DNA of 64,000 nucleotides from Bacteroidota bacterium (GTDB taxonomy: Bacteria; Bacteroidota; Bacteroidia; AKYH767-A; OLB10), in NCBI GenBank assembly GCA_024643795.1, contig JAHEMF010000008.1, positions 20,999-84,998 of the forward strand, written 5' to 3'. The translations under genes and the position numbers were made by a program. Below are positions 1 through 8,403 of the stretch, in pieces. Position 1 is the first letter of the stretch; each line of letters starts with the position of its first letter. The notes beneath the pieces are model-generated. The model was not told the origin of the DNA, ran no database searches, and saw only the letters and a list, made by a program, of their open reading frames with translations.

Positions 1-1428
1 ACTCAGTCTGCGGTTCTCAATATCAAGTTCAAGAACAACCACTTCAATCTCATCACCGATCTTGGTGAATTCTGAAGGGTGCTTTATTTTCTTCGACCAT
101 GAAAGGTCAGATATGTGAATCAATCCGTCAATACCCTCTTCCAACTCAACGAACACTCCGAAGTTGGTGAAATTTCTCACTTTGGCTGTGTGCTTTGAAT
201 TAACTGGATACTTCTCTGTGATCTGTCCCCATGGATCAGGCATAAGCTGCTTTAATCCAAGTGACATTTTTCTTTCTTCTCTGTCGAGACTCAATATTAC
301 TGCCTCAACTTCATCACCAACCTTCAGGAAGTCCTGAGGACTGCGTAAGTGTTGCGACCATGACATTTCTGATACGTGGATCAAACCTTCAACTCCGGGG
401 ATCACTTCAACAAACGCACCATAGTCTGCAATAACAACAACTTTTCCTTTAACCTTATCTCCAACTTTAAGATCGGCATCCAGAGAATCCCATGGTTGCT
501 TTGTAAGCTGTTTCAATCCAAGAGCGATACGCTTTTTCTCATCATCAAAGTCAAGAATAACAACATTGATCTTCTGATCAAGTTGTAATACTTCTTCAGG
601 ATGATTGATACGTCCCCATGAAATATCGGTTATATGTAACAGACCATCTACTCCGCCAAGATCCATGAACACACCATAAGAAGTAATGTTCTTAACAGTA
701 CCTTCAAGTACCTGACCTTTTTCAAGTTTAGAGATGATCTCTGCTTTTTGTGATTCAAGTTCTTCTTCGATCAGAACTTTGTGTGATACAACAACGTTCT
801 TGAATTCATTGTTGATCTTAACAACTTTGAATTCCATTGTTTTACCAACAAACACATCGTAGTCGCGTATAGGCTTTACATCGATCTGCGATCCAGGAAG
901 GAACGCCTCAATACCAAACACGTCAACAATAAGTCCGCCTTTTGTACGGCACTTGATGTATCCCTGAATAACTTCATCTTTTTCAAGTGAAGCGTTAACA
1001 CGCTCCCATGATTTAAGTGCGCGTGCTTTTTTATGTGACAGGATCAACTGACCATTTTTGTCTTCCTGTGTTTCCACATAAACTTCTACTTCATCACCAT
1101 TTTTCAGATCAGGCATGTGACGGAATTCTGAAAGCGGGATCAATCCATCAGATTTAAATCCGATGTTTACCACAGCTTCCTTATCAGTCAGGCCAATGAT
1201 AGTACCTGTAAGAACTTCATGTTCGGTAACAGAGTTCAGGGTCTTGTCATACATGCCCTCCATCTGCTCACGATCGTTAGCTTTATAGGTGTCTGAATTT
1301 TTACCAACATTATCCCAATCAAATTCATTGGCTGCTGGTTCTGCACGCCTGATGCTGGCGTGTGAGGTTGTAACCTCGTTTGTTAATGTATTTTCGGTTT
1401 CTGTCATCATCTGGTTAAGGATACTCAT
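1..1428 (-). CDS. rpsA: 30S ribosomal protein S1 (3' end outside window)
   Basis: Reverse-strand reading from 1428 gives 476 residues without a stop down to base 1, so the C-terminus lies beyond the window. Five S1/OB-fold repeats are visible, each with a G-x-V/I start and a G-l-I/L-h/p-x-S-e/d-x end (for example DGLIPLSEF, GLLHITDISW, GLIHVSEMSW, GLIHISDLSW). A sixth repeat probably follows off the edge. S1 binds mRNA on the small subunit and helps initiation, which matters in Bacteroidota because they make little use of Shine-Dalgarno pairing. The start is taken as ATG 1428; in-frame ATGs at 1410 and 1407 are alternatives. A consensus promoter and a perfect palindrome sit directly upstream (separate entries). 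It is the last visible member of the minus-strand run with ispH and cmk. Confidence 0.95.
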   Translation of the reverse strand, partial: MSILNQMMTETENTLTNEVTTSHASIRRAEPAANEFDWDNVGKNSDTYKANDREQMEGMYDKTLNSVTEHEVLTGTIIGLTDKEAVVNIGFKSDGLIPLSEFRHMPDLKNGDEVEVYVETQEDKNGQLILSHKKARALKSWERVNASLEKDEVIQGYIKCRTKGGLIVDVFGIEAFLPGSQIDVKPIRDYDVFVGKTMEFKVVKINNEFKNVVVSHKVLIEEELESQKAEIISKLEKGQVLEGTVKNITSYGVFMDLGGVDGLLHITDISWGRINHPEEVLQLDQKINVVILDFDDEKKRIALGLKQLTKQPWDSLDADLKVGDKVKGKVVVIADYGAFVEVIPGVEGLIHVSEMSWSQHLRSPQDFLKVGDEVEAVILSLDREERKMSLGLKQLMPDPWGQITEKYPVNSKHTAKVRNFTNFGVFVELEEGIDGLIHISDLSWSKKIKHPSEFTKIGDEIEVVVLELDIENRRLS

Positions 1429-1433
1429 AAGTC

Positions 1434-1451
1434 TTTCCGCACGTGCGGAAA
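1434..1451 (-). promoter_or_regulatory. Perfect 18-bp palindrome in the rpsA leader
   Basis: Bases 1434-1451 (TTTCCGCAC/GTGCGGAAA) are a perfect palindrome ending 5 nt before the rpsA start codon. As RNA it can fold into a 7-bp stem with an ACGU loop. The predicted transcript start (about 1452) falls at its edge, so the mRNA would begin with this hairpin. It could be a 5' stability hairpin, an S1 autoregulatory site or a protein-binding operator; the sequence alone does not decide. Confidence 0.6.
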
Positions 1452-1458
1452 AGGAGCG

Positions 1459-1490
1459 CAAATGTACCGAAAATTCTTTTACAAAAACAA
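1459..1490 (-). promoter_or_regulatory. rpsA promoter, Bacteroidota primary-sigma type
   Basis: On the minus strand a -7 element TACATTTG (1466-1459) matches TAnnTTTG exactly. A TTG (1490-1488) lies 21 bp upstream of it, within the usual 17-23 bp spacing. The predicted start of transcription is near 1452, giving a leader of about 24 nt that consists almost entirely of the palindrome at 1434-1451. Confidence 0.7.
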
Positions 1491-1521
1491 TGATTTACTG
1501 GAATTTAACCCACACCAAGGG

Positions 1522-2421
1522 TTATCCCAAAGCCGGTGAAGAAGCGCCCAGAATGGCCAATTTGGTAGCCACATCTTCCATTAGCCACATAGGAGTTGAT
1601 GTTGCACCGCAAACTCCCACAGTATCAGCACCTTGTAACCAGGCCGCATCTATTTCATCCGTATCAGAAATAAAATATGTGTTGGGGTTGACACTCTGGC
1701 ACACTCCAAAGAGTGCTTTTCCGTTGGAACTCTTCTTTCCACTCACAAAAAGGATCACATCATGTTCGGCTGAAAACTTCCTTAACTGAGGCTCTCTGTT
1801 TGATACCTGCCTGCATATTGTGTCATTATAATTCATCATCCCCTCAAGTGACCCATTATTGGCTTCCTTAATGCGGTTTTCAATGAGAATCCTCATCTCC
1901 TGAAACCCTTTACTACTCTTGGTTGTCTGGCTAAATAGATATATAGGTCTGGAATAATCCAGTTTATCCAGATCCTGTTCTCCGGTAATGATAACTGCTT
2001 TTCCTCCGGTTTGACCTACCAGCCCATTCACTTCCGCATGCCCTATTTCACCGTAGATCACTACCTGGCCTTCGCTTTCAGTGATTGAGTCAAAACTGGT
2101 ACGAACCCGATTTTGAAGCTTCAGCACTACAGGACAAGAGGCATCAATAAGTTCAATGTTATTCTTGATGGCCATCTCATACGTCTCCGGTGGTTCTCCA
2201 TGAGCCCTGATAAGCACCTTACAATCATGTAACTCCTTCAGCTGATCATGATCTATGATCTTAAGACCCTTACGGGTAAGCCTTTCAACTTCCATGTTAT
2301 TGTGAACGATATCACCCAAGCAAAAAAGCTCATTACCTGCATTCAATTCACTTTCAGCCATTTGAATGGCAAAAACCACCCCAAAGCAAAATCCTGAATC
2401 CGAATCGATCGTAACTTTCAT
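1522..2421 (-). CDS. ispH: 4-hydroxy-3-methylbut-2-enyl diphosphate reductase (IspH/LytB)
   Basis: 299 residues. It catalyses the last step of the MEP isoprenoid pathway, reducing HMBPP to IPP and DMAPP with a 4Fe-4S cluster in the cytosol. The three cluster cysteines are visible at positions 12 (SGFCFG), 96 (DASCPVV) and 203 (DTICRQ). The substrate-binding His residues 40 (VHNN), 74 (RAHGEP) and 128 and the catalytic Glu 130 (GHAEVNG) are also present, followed by an SSNG motif near 231. Length is typical of the family. It lies 50 bp downstream of cmk and about 90 bp upstream of rpsA on the same strand. All key residues are intact, so an active enzyme is expected. Confidence 0.96.
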   Translation of the reverse strand: MKVTIDSDSGFCFGVVFAIQMAESELNAGNELFCLGDIVHNNMEVERLTRKGLKIIDHDQLKELHDCKVLIRAHGEPPETYEMAIKNNIELIDASCPVVLKLQNRVRTSFDSITESEGQVVIYGEIGHAEVNGLVGQTGGKAVIITGEQDLDKLDYSRPIYLFSQTTKSSKGFQEMRILIENRIKEANNGSLEGMMNYNDTICRQVSNREPQLRKFSAEHDVILFVSGKKSSNGKALFGVCQSVNPNTYFISDTDEIDAAWLQGADTVGVCGATSTPMWLMEDVATKLAILGASSPALG

Positions 2422-2471
2422 GATGCAAAATTAACTAATAATCACTGTAACAGAACGATGAGTGGTATGGT

Positions 2472-3176
2472 TTAGTCTGAGAGGCCTTTGTGTTGCAACG
2501 ACTTTACAATGAAATCAAGTTGCTGTTCACGGTTGAGGTGAGTGTTGTCAAGAACAACTGCACCATCAGCCATACGCAGGGGACTGGCCTCACGATTTGT
2601 ATCATCATGATCACGCATCCTAAGATTTTCAACAACTTCTTCCATCGTAGCTTTTATACCTTTTCTCTGAAGTTCATCAAACCTTCGCTGTGCGCGGATG
2701 TTGATATCAGCAGTCATAAAGATCTTAAGGTCTGCATCCGGAAATACTGTAGTTCCGATATCTCTTCCATCCATTACTATGCCTTTATGCCTGTCGAGGT
2801 GCTGCTGCATCCACACCATCTTCTCACGGATTTCTTTGATTGAACTCACCCTGCTTACCGCTTGTGAAACCTCCATGCTGCGAATCTCCTCGTTCACATT
2901 TTGTCCGTTAAGGTATACTTCAGCCAATCCGGTTTTTAGGTTGTCATGAAACTCAATGTTTATCTTCTCTAACACCGGCCTGTAGTCAGGATTATCTTTT
3001 CCGTCTACTGCAGGCAACGGAATGTTGTTCTGCATAAAATAAACTGTTACTGCGCGGTACATAGCACCTGAGTCAATGTATCTTATGCCAAGCCTGTCTG
3101 CTATAGCACGTGCAACCGTACTTTTTCCACACGACGAATGTCCGTCAATTGCTATTACCACTCCGTTGGATCTCAT
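2472..3176 (-). CDS. cmk: Cytidylate kinase
   Basis: 234 residues. It phosphorylates CMP and dCMP with ATP in pyrimidine nucleotide salvage and synthesis. The N-terminus carries a P-loop, GHSSCGKST (residues 12-20). The family signatures DSGAMYRA (about 36-43) and MDGRDIGTTVFPDAD (about 135-149) follow, then the lid region RRFDELQRKG with RxxRDxxD-like basic residues. The start ATG at 3176 sits directly before the GVVIAIDGH strand, as in most family members. It is flanked by porQ upstream and ispH/rpsA downstream on the same strand; cmk next to rpsA is common across bacteria. Confidence 0.96.
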   Translation of the reverse strand: MRSNGVVIAIDGHSSCGKSTVARAIADRLGIRYIDSGAMYRAVTVYFMQNNIPLPAVDGKDNPDYRPVLEKINIEFHDNLKTGLAEVYLNGQNVNEEIRSMEVSQAVSRVSSIKEIREKMVWMQQHLDRHKGIVMDGRDIGTTVFPDADLKIFMTADINIRAQRRFDELQRKGIKATMEEVVENLRMRDHDDTNREASPLRMADGAVVLDNTHLNREQQLDFIVKSLQHKGLSD

Positions 3177-3189
3177 AGTTCAGAAGTCA

Positions 3190-3197
3190 CAAATGTA
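3190..3197 (-). promoter_or_regulatory. Candidate -7 element for cmk
   Basis: The minus strand reads TACATTTG, an exact TAnnTTTG match, 14 bp upstream of the cmk start. A GTG rather than TTG sits 19 bp further upstream. The leader would be very short. It may be an internal promoter within the porQ-cmk-ispH run. Confidence 0.35.
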
Positions 3198-3233
3198 AAC
3201 ATCCTGAACAGGTGGACACACTGATACATCAGC

Positions 3234-4283
3234 TTATTTTCTACCAAATAATTCACCCAGATTGGTTGTAACCGAAAAGTGATTGGAAGCTCCGGCAAGG
3301 TGGTAGGTAGCTCTTCCGTAACTCAGATGGAACCGGGATATACGGAATCCGAAACCCCAGCTGAGACCTACAGTAGACATTTTGGTATCCAGTCCCAGCT
3401 CTTTTCTTCGTTGAAAATTATATGAAGCCCGAACATGAAAACTTTTAGAGATCAACAATTCGGTTCCAAATATCACGTGCCGTAAAACCTTGTCACCAAA
3501 TGTGATCTTATCATCAAGCGGTTCACCGGTTATAGGGTCTACCTCATCTTTTTTGGCGGGATCTTCATATGTGAGATCGAACTTTTCCAGATGGTGTAAA
3601 ACCAATGAGAACCTGAAAGGTGCTTTAGGGAGCCTATGCGAGATCCCCATCTGGATCTCGAAAGGCAACGGCTCATTATTATCCGGACGATAATAAGTGA
3701 TCTGCCGACCTACATTTTTAACAACTAATGAAAGGTTGGTCACATTATTTTTAAAAAGATAATTGGCTCCAATATCTGCAGCCAGCCCGAATGATTTATA
3801 CTCTTCCAGTGCCGAGTATATGGTTTTTAATGTAGCACCTACAGATAAGGAGCTATCGAGTAACGGTCGCGAATATGTTAAGTTCAAAGAATACTCTCTC
3901 GCTGTGAACTGACCCAGTATTTGTCCGGTAACATCAGTTTCATCAAAGTCGCCGTAATCAACATAATGCATGGCTGCAGAAAAATTTCCCACCCTTTCAT
4001 AATGTTGTGCATATGCTGCATATCCATACTTAATTCCGGCGAAGTAATTAACACCGCTGAATGTAAGGTGCTTGCTCATTGAATCAGACAGTAATGCCGG
4101 ATTTGTAAAAACTAGGTTAAGGTCGTTATCGGCTACGGGCACCAACTTTCCTCCCATTGCGGCTATCCTTGCTGAAGATGACAGGTTTAGAAACTCATAG
4201 GTGTTATCACCTCCGATCTGGGCAAACATATGACCATGAGAGATCATCAGGAAGGCAGCGACCAAGAGGGGTTTGAGTTTCAT
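3234..4283 (-). CDS. porQ: Type IX secretion system protein PorQ
   Basis: 349 residues with a signal peptide (about 1-21, ending MFAQ). The rest is rich in alternating beta strands and aromatic residues, as expected for an outer-membrane beta-barrel of the PorV/PorP-like fold. The opening region (NTYEFLNLSSSARIAAMGG, then NPALL) is characteristic of the PorQ family. In the T9SS, PorQ is an outer-membrane component of the attachment complex that works with PorZ, PorU and PorV to anchor cargo at the surface. Its neighbour cmk is a frequent partner in Bacteroidota genomes as far as I recall. Its presence agrees with the three T9SS cargo proteins elsewhere in the window. Confidence 0.88.
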   Translation of the reverse strand: MKLKPLLVAAFLMISHGHMFAQIGGDNTYEFLNLSSSARIAAMGGKLVPVADNDLNLVFTNPALLSDSMSKHLTFSGVNYFAGIKYGYAAYAQHYERVGNFSAAMHYVDYGDFDETDVTGQILGQFTAREYSLNLTYSRPLLDSSLSVGATLKTIYSALEEYKSFGLAADIGANYLFKNNVTNLSLVVKNVGRQITYYRPDNNEPLPFEIQMGISHRLPKAPFRFSLVLHHLEKFDLTYEDPAKKDEVDPITGEPLDDKITFGDKVLRHVIFGTELLISKSFHVRASYNFQRRKELGLDTKMSTVGLSWGFGFRISRFHLSYGRATYHLAGASNHFSVTTNLGELFGRK

Positions 4284-4332
4284 TTTCAGGTTGATGGCTT
4301 TTAAACGAGGTGTTGGGTGATTTATTTCATGA

Positions 4333-5631
4333 TCAATACAATGGATATTCCTTCACCATTTCATGCACTTTACTCTTCACTGACCGGAGCACCTTTTTGT
4401 CTTCGAAAGAACATATCACCTCATCAATAAGGTCTACTATCCTAATCATATCCGCTTCTTTCATACCTCTTGATGTAACTGCTGAGGTACCAATTCGCAT
4501 GCCTGATGTAACGAAAGGTGATTTATCATCAAAGGGTACCATGTTCTTATTTACTGTGATCTCAGCAGCAACCAAAGCATTCTCGGCCTGCTTGCCTGTA
4601 ATATTCTTATTTCTGAGATCTATCAGCATCATATGGTTATCGGTACCTCCTGAAATAACCTTATACCCTCTTTTCATGAATTCGGCGGCCATGGTCTTTG
4701 CATTCTTCACAACCTGCACACAATAGTTAAAGTATTCATCGGTCAATGCCTCATAAAATGCTACTGCCTTGGCAGCTATCACATGTTCGAGCGGCCCACC
4801 CTGAGTACCGGGAAATACTGCTGAGTCAAATATAGCCGACATCATTCTTGGTTCTCCTTTAGGTGTTTTTAGTCCCCAGGGGTTTGGAAAGTCTTTACCC
4901 ATCATGATCATTCCACCTCGCGGACCTCGCAAAGTTTTATGCGTGGTGGTAGTAACAACATGGCAGTGTGGTAGTGGGTCTGATAGCAATCCCCGCGCAA
5001 TTAATCCTGATGGGTGTGAAATGTCTGCAAGCAAAATTGCACCAACCGAATCTGCGATCTTTCTTAACCTTTCATAATCCCAGTCGCGCGAATATGCAGA
5101 TGCACCGCAAATGATAAGTTTGGGTGATTCAGCTTTAGCTTTCTGTTCAACTTTATCATAATCTATAGTTCCCGTTGCTTCTTCAACTCCATAGAATGTT
5201 GGCTGGTATAACTTACCTGAAAAGTTTACCGGAGAACCATGAGTAAGGTGTCCGCCATGTGAAAGGTCAAATCCCATGATCTTGTCGCCGGGCTTTAATA
5301 AAGCCAACATAACAGCAGCATTGGCCTGCGCACCCGAGTGGGGCTGCACATTAACCCACTCAGCATTGAACAGCTCTGCTGCCCTTGCTATGGCAAGATC
5401 TTCCACATCATCTACAACTTCACAACCCCCATAATACCGTTTCCCGGGCAACCCTTCCGCATATTTATTAGTAAGGCAGGACCCCATTGCATCCATAACC
5501 TGTTTTGAAACAAAATTCTCTGATGCAATTAATTCTAAACCGGTCCTTTGCCTTTTTAACTCCTTGCGTATAAGTGAAAAGATCACTTTATCTTTTTCAA
5601 GATCAAGTGTTGAATTTTTAGATGATGCCAT
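4333..5631 (-). CDS. glyA: Serine hydroxymethyltransferase
   Basis: 432 residues. This PLP enzyme interconverts serine and glycine, charging tetrahydrofolate with a one-carbon unit in the cytosol. The PLP lysine is K232 in [14 protein letters not shown]. The N-terminal [10 protein letters not shown] and the [15 protein letters not shown] segment are both complete. The stretch before the lysine reads [13 protein letters not shown], a variant of the more usual DMAHIAGLVA seen in some lineages. Length is normal. It lies 33 bp downstream of the nucleotidyltransferase gene and 49 bp upstream of porQ, all on the minus strand; I see no promoter of its own. Confidence 0.97.
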   Translation of the reverse strand: MASSKNSTLDLEKDKVIFSLIRKELKRQRTGLELIASENFVSKQVMDAMGSCLTNKYAEGLPGKRYYGGCEVVDDVEDLAIARAAELFNAEWVNVQPHSGAQANAAVMLALLKPGDKIMGFDLSHGGHLTHGSPVNFSGKLYQPTFYGVEEATGTIDYDKVEQKAKAESPKLIICGASAYSRDWDYERLRKIADSVGAILLADISHPSGLIARGLLSDPLPHCHVVTTTTHKTLRGPRGGMIMMGKDFPNPWGLKTPKGEPRMMSAIFDSAVFPGTQGGPLEHVIAAKAVAFYEALTDEYFNYCVQVVKNAKTMAAEFMKRGYKVISGGTDNHMMLIDLRNKNITGKQAENALVAAEITVNKNMVPFDDKSPFVTSGMRIGTSAVTSRGMKEADMIRIVDLIDEVICSFEDKKVLRSVKSKVHEMVKEYPLY

Positions 5632-5664
5632 AAACTTTATTTATTTTAAATAATTCAAAATTGT

Positions 5665-6657
5665 TCAACTGAAATCTATCTCCGTTGAATCTCCAATATT
5701 AAGACTTTGACTCATACCTTTCAGAAAGGAATCGCTTCCCACTACCGACCTGTGTAAGACTGCGGTCTCAAGATGTGAGTATGAGCCAATGATGGAATCT
5801 GCAATAATGGATGATCTGATTATTGTGTGGTCACCAATCGATACATTAGGCCCGATGATAGAATCTTTAATATCACAATCGGGTGCAATACTCACAGGCT
5901 GAATAATAATGGTGTTGGGAAAATTCATCACATGCTTTTCATTAGCTACACGCTTCAACAGGATGGCATTTGTTTCCAGAAGGTTTTCCTTACCTCCACA
6001 ATCGTACCAATTGCCAACATCAAAGTATCTGACCTTTTCACCCTTATCTATCATTTTCATAATAGCATCTGTCAGGTTATACTCATCGTTAACCTTTTGC
6101 TTGCCTTTGATGATCTCATCCAAAACAGTAAGCAGGTTTCCGGCCTTCTTAAAGAAATATACTCCTACCAGTGCAAGATTTGAAACAGGAATCTTAGGCT
6201 TTTCAATCAACCGTGATATAAATCCATCAGCACCGGGCTCAACCACACCAAAATTTCTGGGGTCTTCCACACGCTTGACACCCAGCATGGAGTGTTCCTG
6301 CTGAATAATTGTTTTAAGGTCGAATTCAATAATCGTATCTCCCAAAACAATTAGCATAGATTCATCGGGATCCAAAAGATCTTTGGCAAGCCACACAGCC
6401 TCACCGGTTCCTTCACGTGGTTCCTGTACCACAAATGAGGCGTTGATATTTGGGTATTTATCGCTGACAAAAGCTTCTATCTTATCTCCCAGATAACCAA
6501 TAATAAATACAAAATCATTGAACCCATTGACTATCAGATAATCAATAATATGTGAAAGTATAGGCTTACCTGCTACCGGAACCAAAGCCTTTGGCTGAGT
6601 ATGAGTATGAGGTCTTAGCTTACTGCCTATCCCGGCAACCGGTATTATTATTTTCAT
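5665..6657 (-). CDS. Sugar-phosphate nucleotidyltransferase with left-handed beta-helix tail
   Basis: 330 residues. The N-terminal GT-A-like domain (about 1-235) has the nucleotide-binding signature PVAGIGSKLRPHT followed by PKALVPVAGKPI, a GDTII metal/nucleotide motif near 107 and GNWYDCGG near 217. The C-terminal part (about 245-325) shows hexapeptide-type repeats (IxPxxxIxxxxxI). Enzymes of this family make NDP-sugars such as dTDP-, UDP- or GDP-glucose or mannose from sugar-1-phosphates, feeding envelope polysaccharides. The exact nucleotide and sugar cannot be read from the sequence. It is first in the minus-strand run toward glyA, with a divergent region upstream. Confidence 0.85.
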   Translation of the reverse strand: MKIIIPVAGIGSKLRPHTHTQPKALVPVAGKPILSHIIDYLIVNGFNDFVFIIGYLGDKIEAFVSDKYPNINASFVVQEPREGTGEAVWLAKDLLDPDESMLIVLGDTIIEFDLKTIIQQEHSMLGVKRVEDPRNFGVVEPGADGFISRLIEKPKIPVSNLALVGVYFFKKAGNLLTVLDEIIKGKQKVNDEYNLTDAIMKMIDKGEKVRYFDVGNWYDCGGKENLLETNAILLKRVANEKHVMNFPNTIIIQPVSIAPDCDIKDSIIGPNVSIGDHTIIRSSIIADSIIGSYSHLETAVLHRSVVGSDSFLKGMSQSLNIGDSTEIDFS

Positions 6658-6707
6658 GGATACAAGATGTTAAGGCATTATAAAAGAGCCGGAACAGATT
6701 GATCAGA

Positions 6708-6715
6708 CAAAAGTA
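6708..6715 (-). promoter_or_regulatory. Candidate -7 element for the nucleotidyltransferase operon
   Basis: The minus strand reads TACTTTTG, an exact TAnnTTTG match, 50 bp upstream of the ATG at 6657. No TTG lies at the usual distance; an ATG is found 21 bp upstream instead. Predicted transcript start is near 6701. Confidence 0.45.
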
Positions 6716-6754
6716 ATGGTTAATAATGAGTTAGTACATTGCAGGCCAATTGTG

Positions 6755-6773
6755 ATCTGATATTTTATCAGAT
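6755..6773. promoter_or_regulatory. Inverted repeat in a divergent intergenic region
   Basis: ATCTGATA and TATCAGAT form perfect 8-bp arms separated by TTT. The repeat sits between two divergently transcribed genes (starts at 6657 minus and 6819 plus), where repressor or activator sites commonly occur. It has no T-run, so a terminator role is unlikely. Confidence 0.45.
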
Positions 6774-6818
6774 AATAGCCGTTGAACAACCTTTACGGGC
6801 AGAATTTGTTACAATCCA

Positions 6819-7436
6819 ATGATACGATTGATTTTCAAAATCATAAAAGGAATTTTTCTTACCATTTTTACCCTGGTAGTGTTGGTACTTTTAAATCACT
6901 TCCTTATCGGGATAATTGGGGAGGTCAGCATTAAGAATCAGCCCTGGGATTCCTCAAAAGGTCGAAATATTTTGGTTCTGGGTGCAGGAAGTAGCGAACC
7001 CGGACTCTGGGTTAACCATTCATTTGATAATCGGATGCAGGCTGTCAAAAGATTGATAAATGAAGGAGTGGAAGGTGATATAGTAATGAGTGGTATGTAT
7101 AAGCCCCCCTATTATGATGAACCCGATGATATGAAAAGGGTGCTTACGCAGATGGGTATCTCAGAAAACAGATTGATCGCCGATTATGAAGGTGTGCGTA
7201 CATGGTCGTCAATAGAAAGTTATTCTATGAAGTTTGAGGACACGCCGGTAACAATTGTTGCACAGCGCGCACAACTGCAACGGGCATTGTTCATATCTCA
7301 CTTTGTTGGAGCACCCGCAATTGGATTTAAGGCCCAGGAACCCCCTTATAAACATTGGTACTGGTTATTACGAGAAATACTTGCCCGTGGAAAATGTTCA
7401 ATGGATTGTCTTGCTTACCTGATCAAAAAACTATAA
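6819..7436 (+). CDS. SanA/YdcF (DUF218)-like envelope protein
   Basis: 205 residues. An N-terminal membrane segment (about 8-33) is followed by a DUF218-like domain. The usual pattern is visible: a hydrophobic strand ending in LVLGAG, NRMQAVKRL, a VMSG strand, the acidic DEPDDMKR helix, and a D-x-E-G-x-R-T-W-S-S motif near 127. Members such as SanA, ElyC and YdcF act in envelope integrity and possibly lipid-carrier or peptidoglycan metabolism, but their biochemical activity is poorly defined. It is the first gene of a plus-strand group, 10 bp upstream of the flavin oxygenase gene. Confidence 0.75.
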   Translation: MIRLIFKIIKGIFLTIFTLVVLVLLNHFLIGIIGEVSIKNQPWDSSKGRNILVLGAGSSEPGLWVNHSFDNRMQAVKRLINEGVEGDIVMSGMYKPPYYDEPDDMKRVLTQMGISENRLIADYEGVRTWSSIESYSMKFEDTPVTIVAQRAQLQRALFISHFVGAPAIGFKAQEPPYKHWYWLLREILARGKCSMDCLAYLIKKL

Positions 7437-7446
7437 CATCGCCTCA

Positions 7447-8403
7447 ATGAAAAATAACAGGATCTGCGAATTACTGGGGATCAAATACCCCATTATTCAG
7501 GCCGGGATGATCTGGTGCAGCGGATGGCAACTGGCGTCTGCCGTATCAAATGTGGGTGGACTGGGGGTCATAGGATCGGGATCAATGTATCCTCATATCC
7601 TTGACGAACAGCTCACCAAATGCAAGGCTGCCACTAAAAATCCGTTTGCTGTGAATGTTCCTTTGTTATATCCTGACATTGATAAACTCATTGATATAAT
7701 CATTCAGCATGACGTAAAAGTTGTCTTCACCTCTGCTGGCAATCCAAATACCTGGACAAGTAAATTAAAATCGCACGACATTAAAGTGGTTCATGTTGTA
7801 TCAAACTCAAAATTCGCACTTAAAGCACAGGCTGCAGGCGTTGATGCTGTAGTAGCTGAGGGATTTGAAGCAGGTGGTCATAACGGCCGTGAGGAAACAA
7901 CAACCATGTGTTTGATTCCTATTATTAAAGGTGCCGTGGACATACCCGTGATAGCTGCCGGAGGTATAGGGTCAGGAAGAACCATGATGGCGGCATTTGC
8001 ATTAGGTGCCGAAGCAGTACAGATAGGATCACGGTTTGTGGTATCAGAGGAATCATCGGCACACCCAAATTTTAAACAAAAGCTCCTCGAAACTAAAGAG
8101 GGTGATACAACCTTAACTTTAAAAAGCATCACACCTGTAAGGCTTATAAAAAATGCATTCTATGAACAGGTACGTGAAGCCCAGGAAAGAGGTGCAGACA
8201 ACAATGAACTGATCAGAATACTTGGAAGAGCACGAGCCAAAAAAGGCATGTTTGAAGGCGATATGGAGCAAGGAGAACTGGAGATAGGACAAGTTTCGGC
8301 ATCGTTCAAAAAAATACAACCCGCAGCAGATATTGTTGTAGAAATATGGCAGGAATTCATCGAAACAAAAAAACAATTAGCAGAACTTGATACTGATATA
8401 TGA
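7447..8403 (+). CDS. Nitronate monooxygenase / FabK-like flavoprotein
   Basis: 318 residues forming an FMN-binding TIM barrel of the NMO/2-nitropropane dioxygenase family. Visible signatures are GIKYPIIQAGM at the N-terminus, VAEGFEAGGHNG (about 137-148), VIAAGGIGSGRTMMAA and GAEAVQIGSRFV (about 173-200), which bind FMN phosphate. Relatives oxidise alkyl nitronates or, as FabK, reduce enoyl-ACP. These two activities cannot be separated reliably here, although the GFEAGGHNG motif is present in both. The stop codon overlaps the start of the next gene (ATGA at 8400), indicating translational coupling with the M16 pair. Confidence 0.82.
   Translation: MKNNRICELLGIKYPIIQAGMIWCSGWQLASAVSNVGGLGVIGSGSMYPHILDEQLTKCKAATKNPFAVNVPLLYPDIDKLIDIIIQHDVKVVFTSAGNPNTWTSKLKSHDIKVVHVVSNSKFALKAQAAGVDAVVAEGFEAGGHNGREETTTMCLIPIIKGAVDIPVIAAGGIGSGRTMMAAFALGAEAVQIGSRFVVSEESSAHPNFKQKLLETKEGDTTLTLKSITPVRLIKNAFYEQVREAQERGADNNELIRILGRARAKKGMFEGDMEQGELEIGQVSASFKKIQPAADIVVEIWQEFIETKKQLAELDTDI

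Noticed and set aside
2426..2433. TAATTTTG before ispH as a promoter
   Set aside because: It would start transcription inside the reading frame and no TTG lies upstream; ispH is probably read through from cmk.
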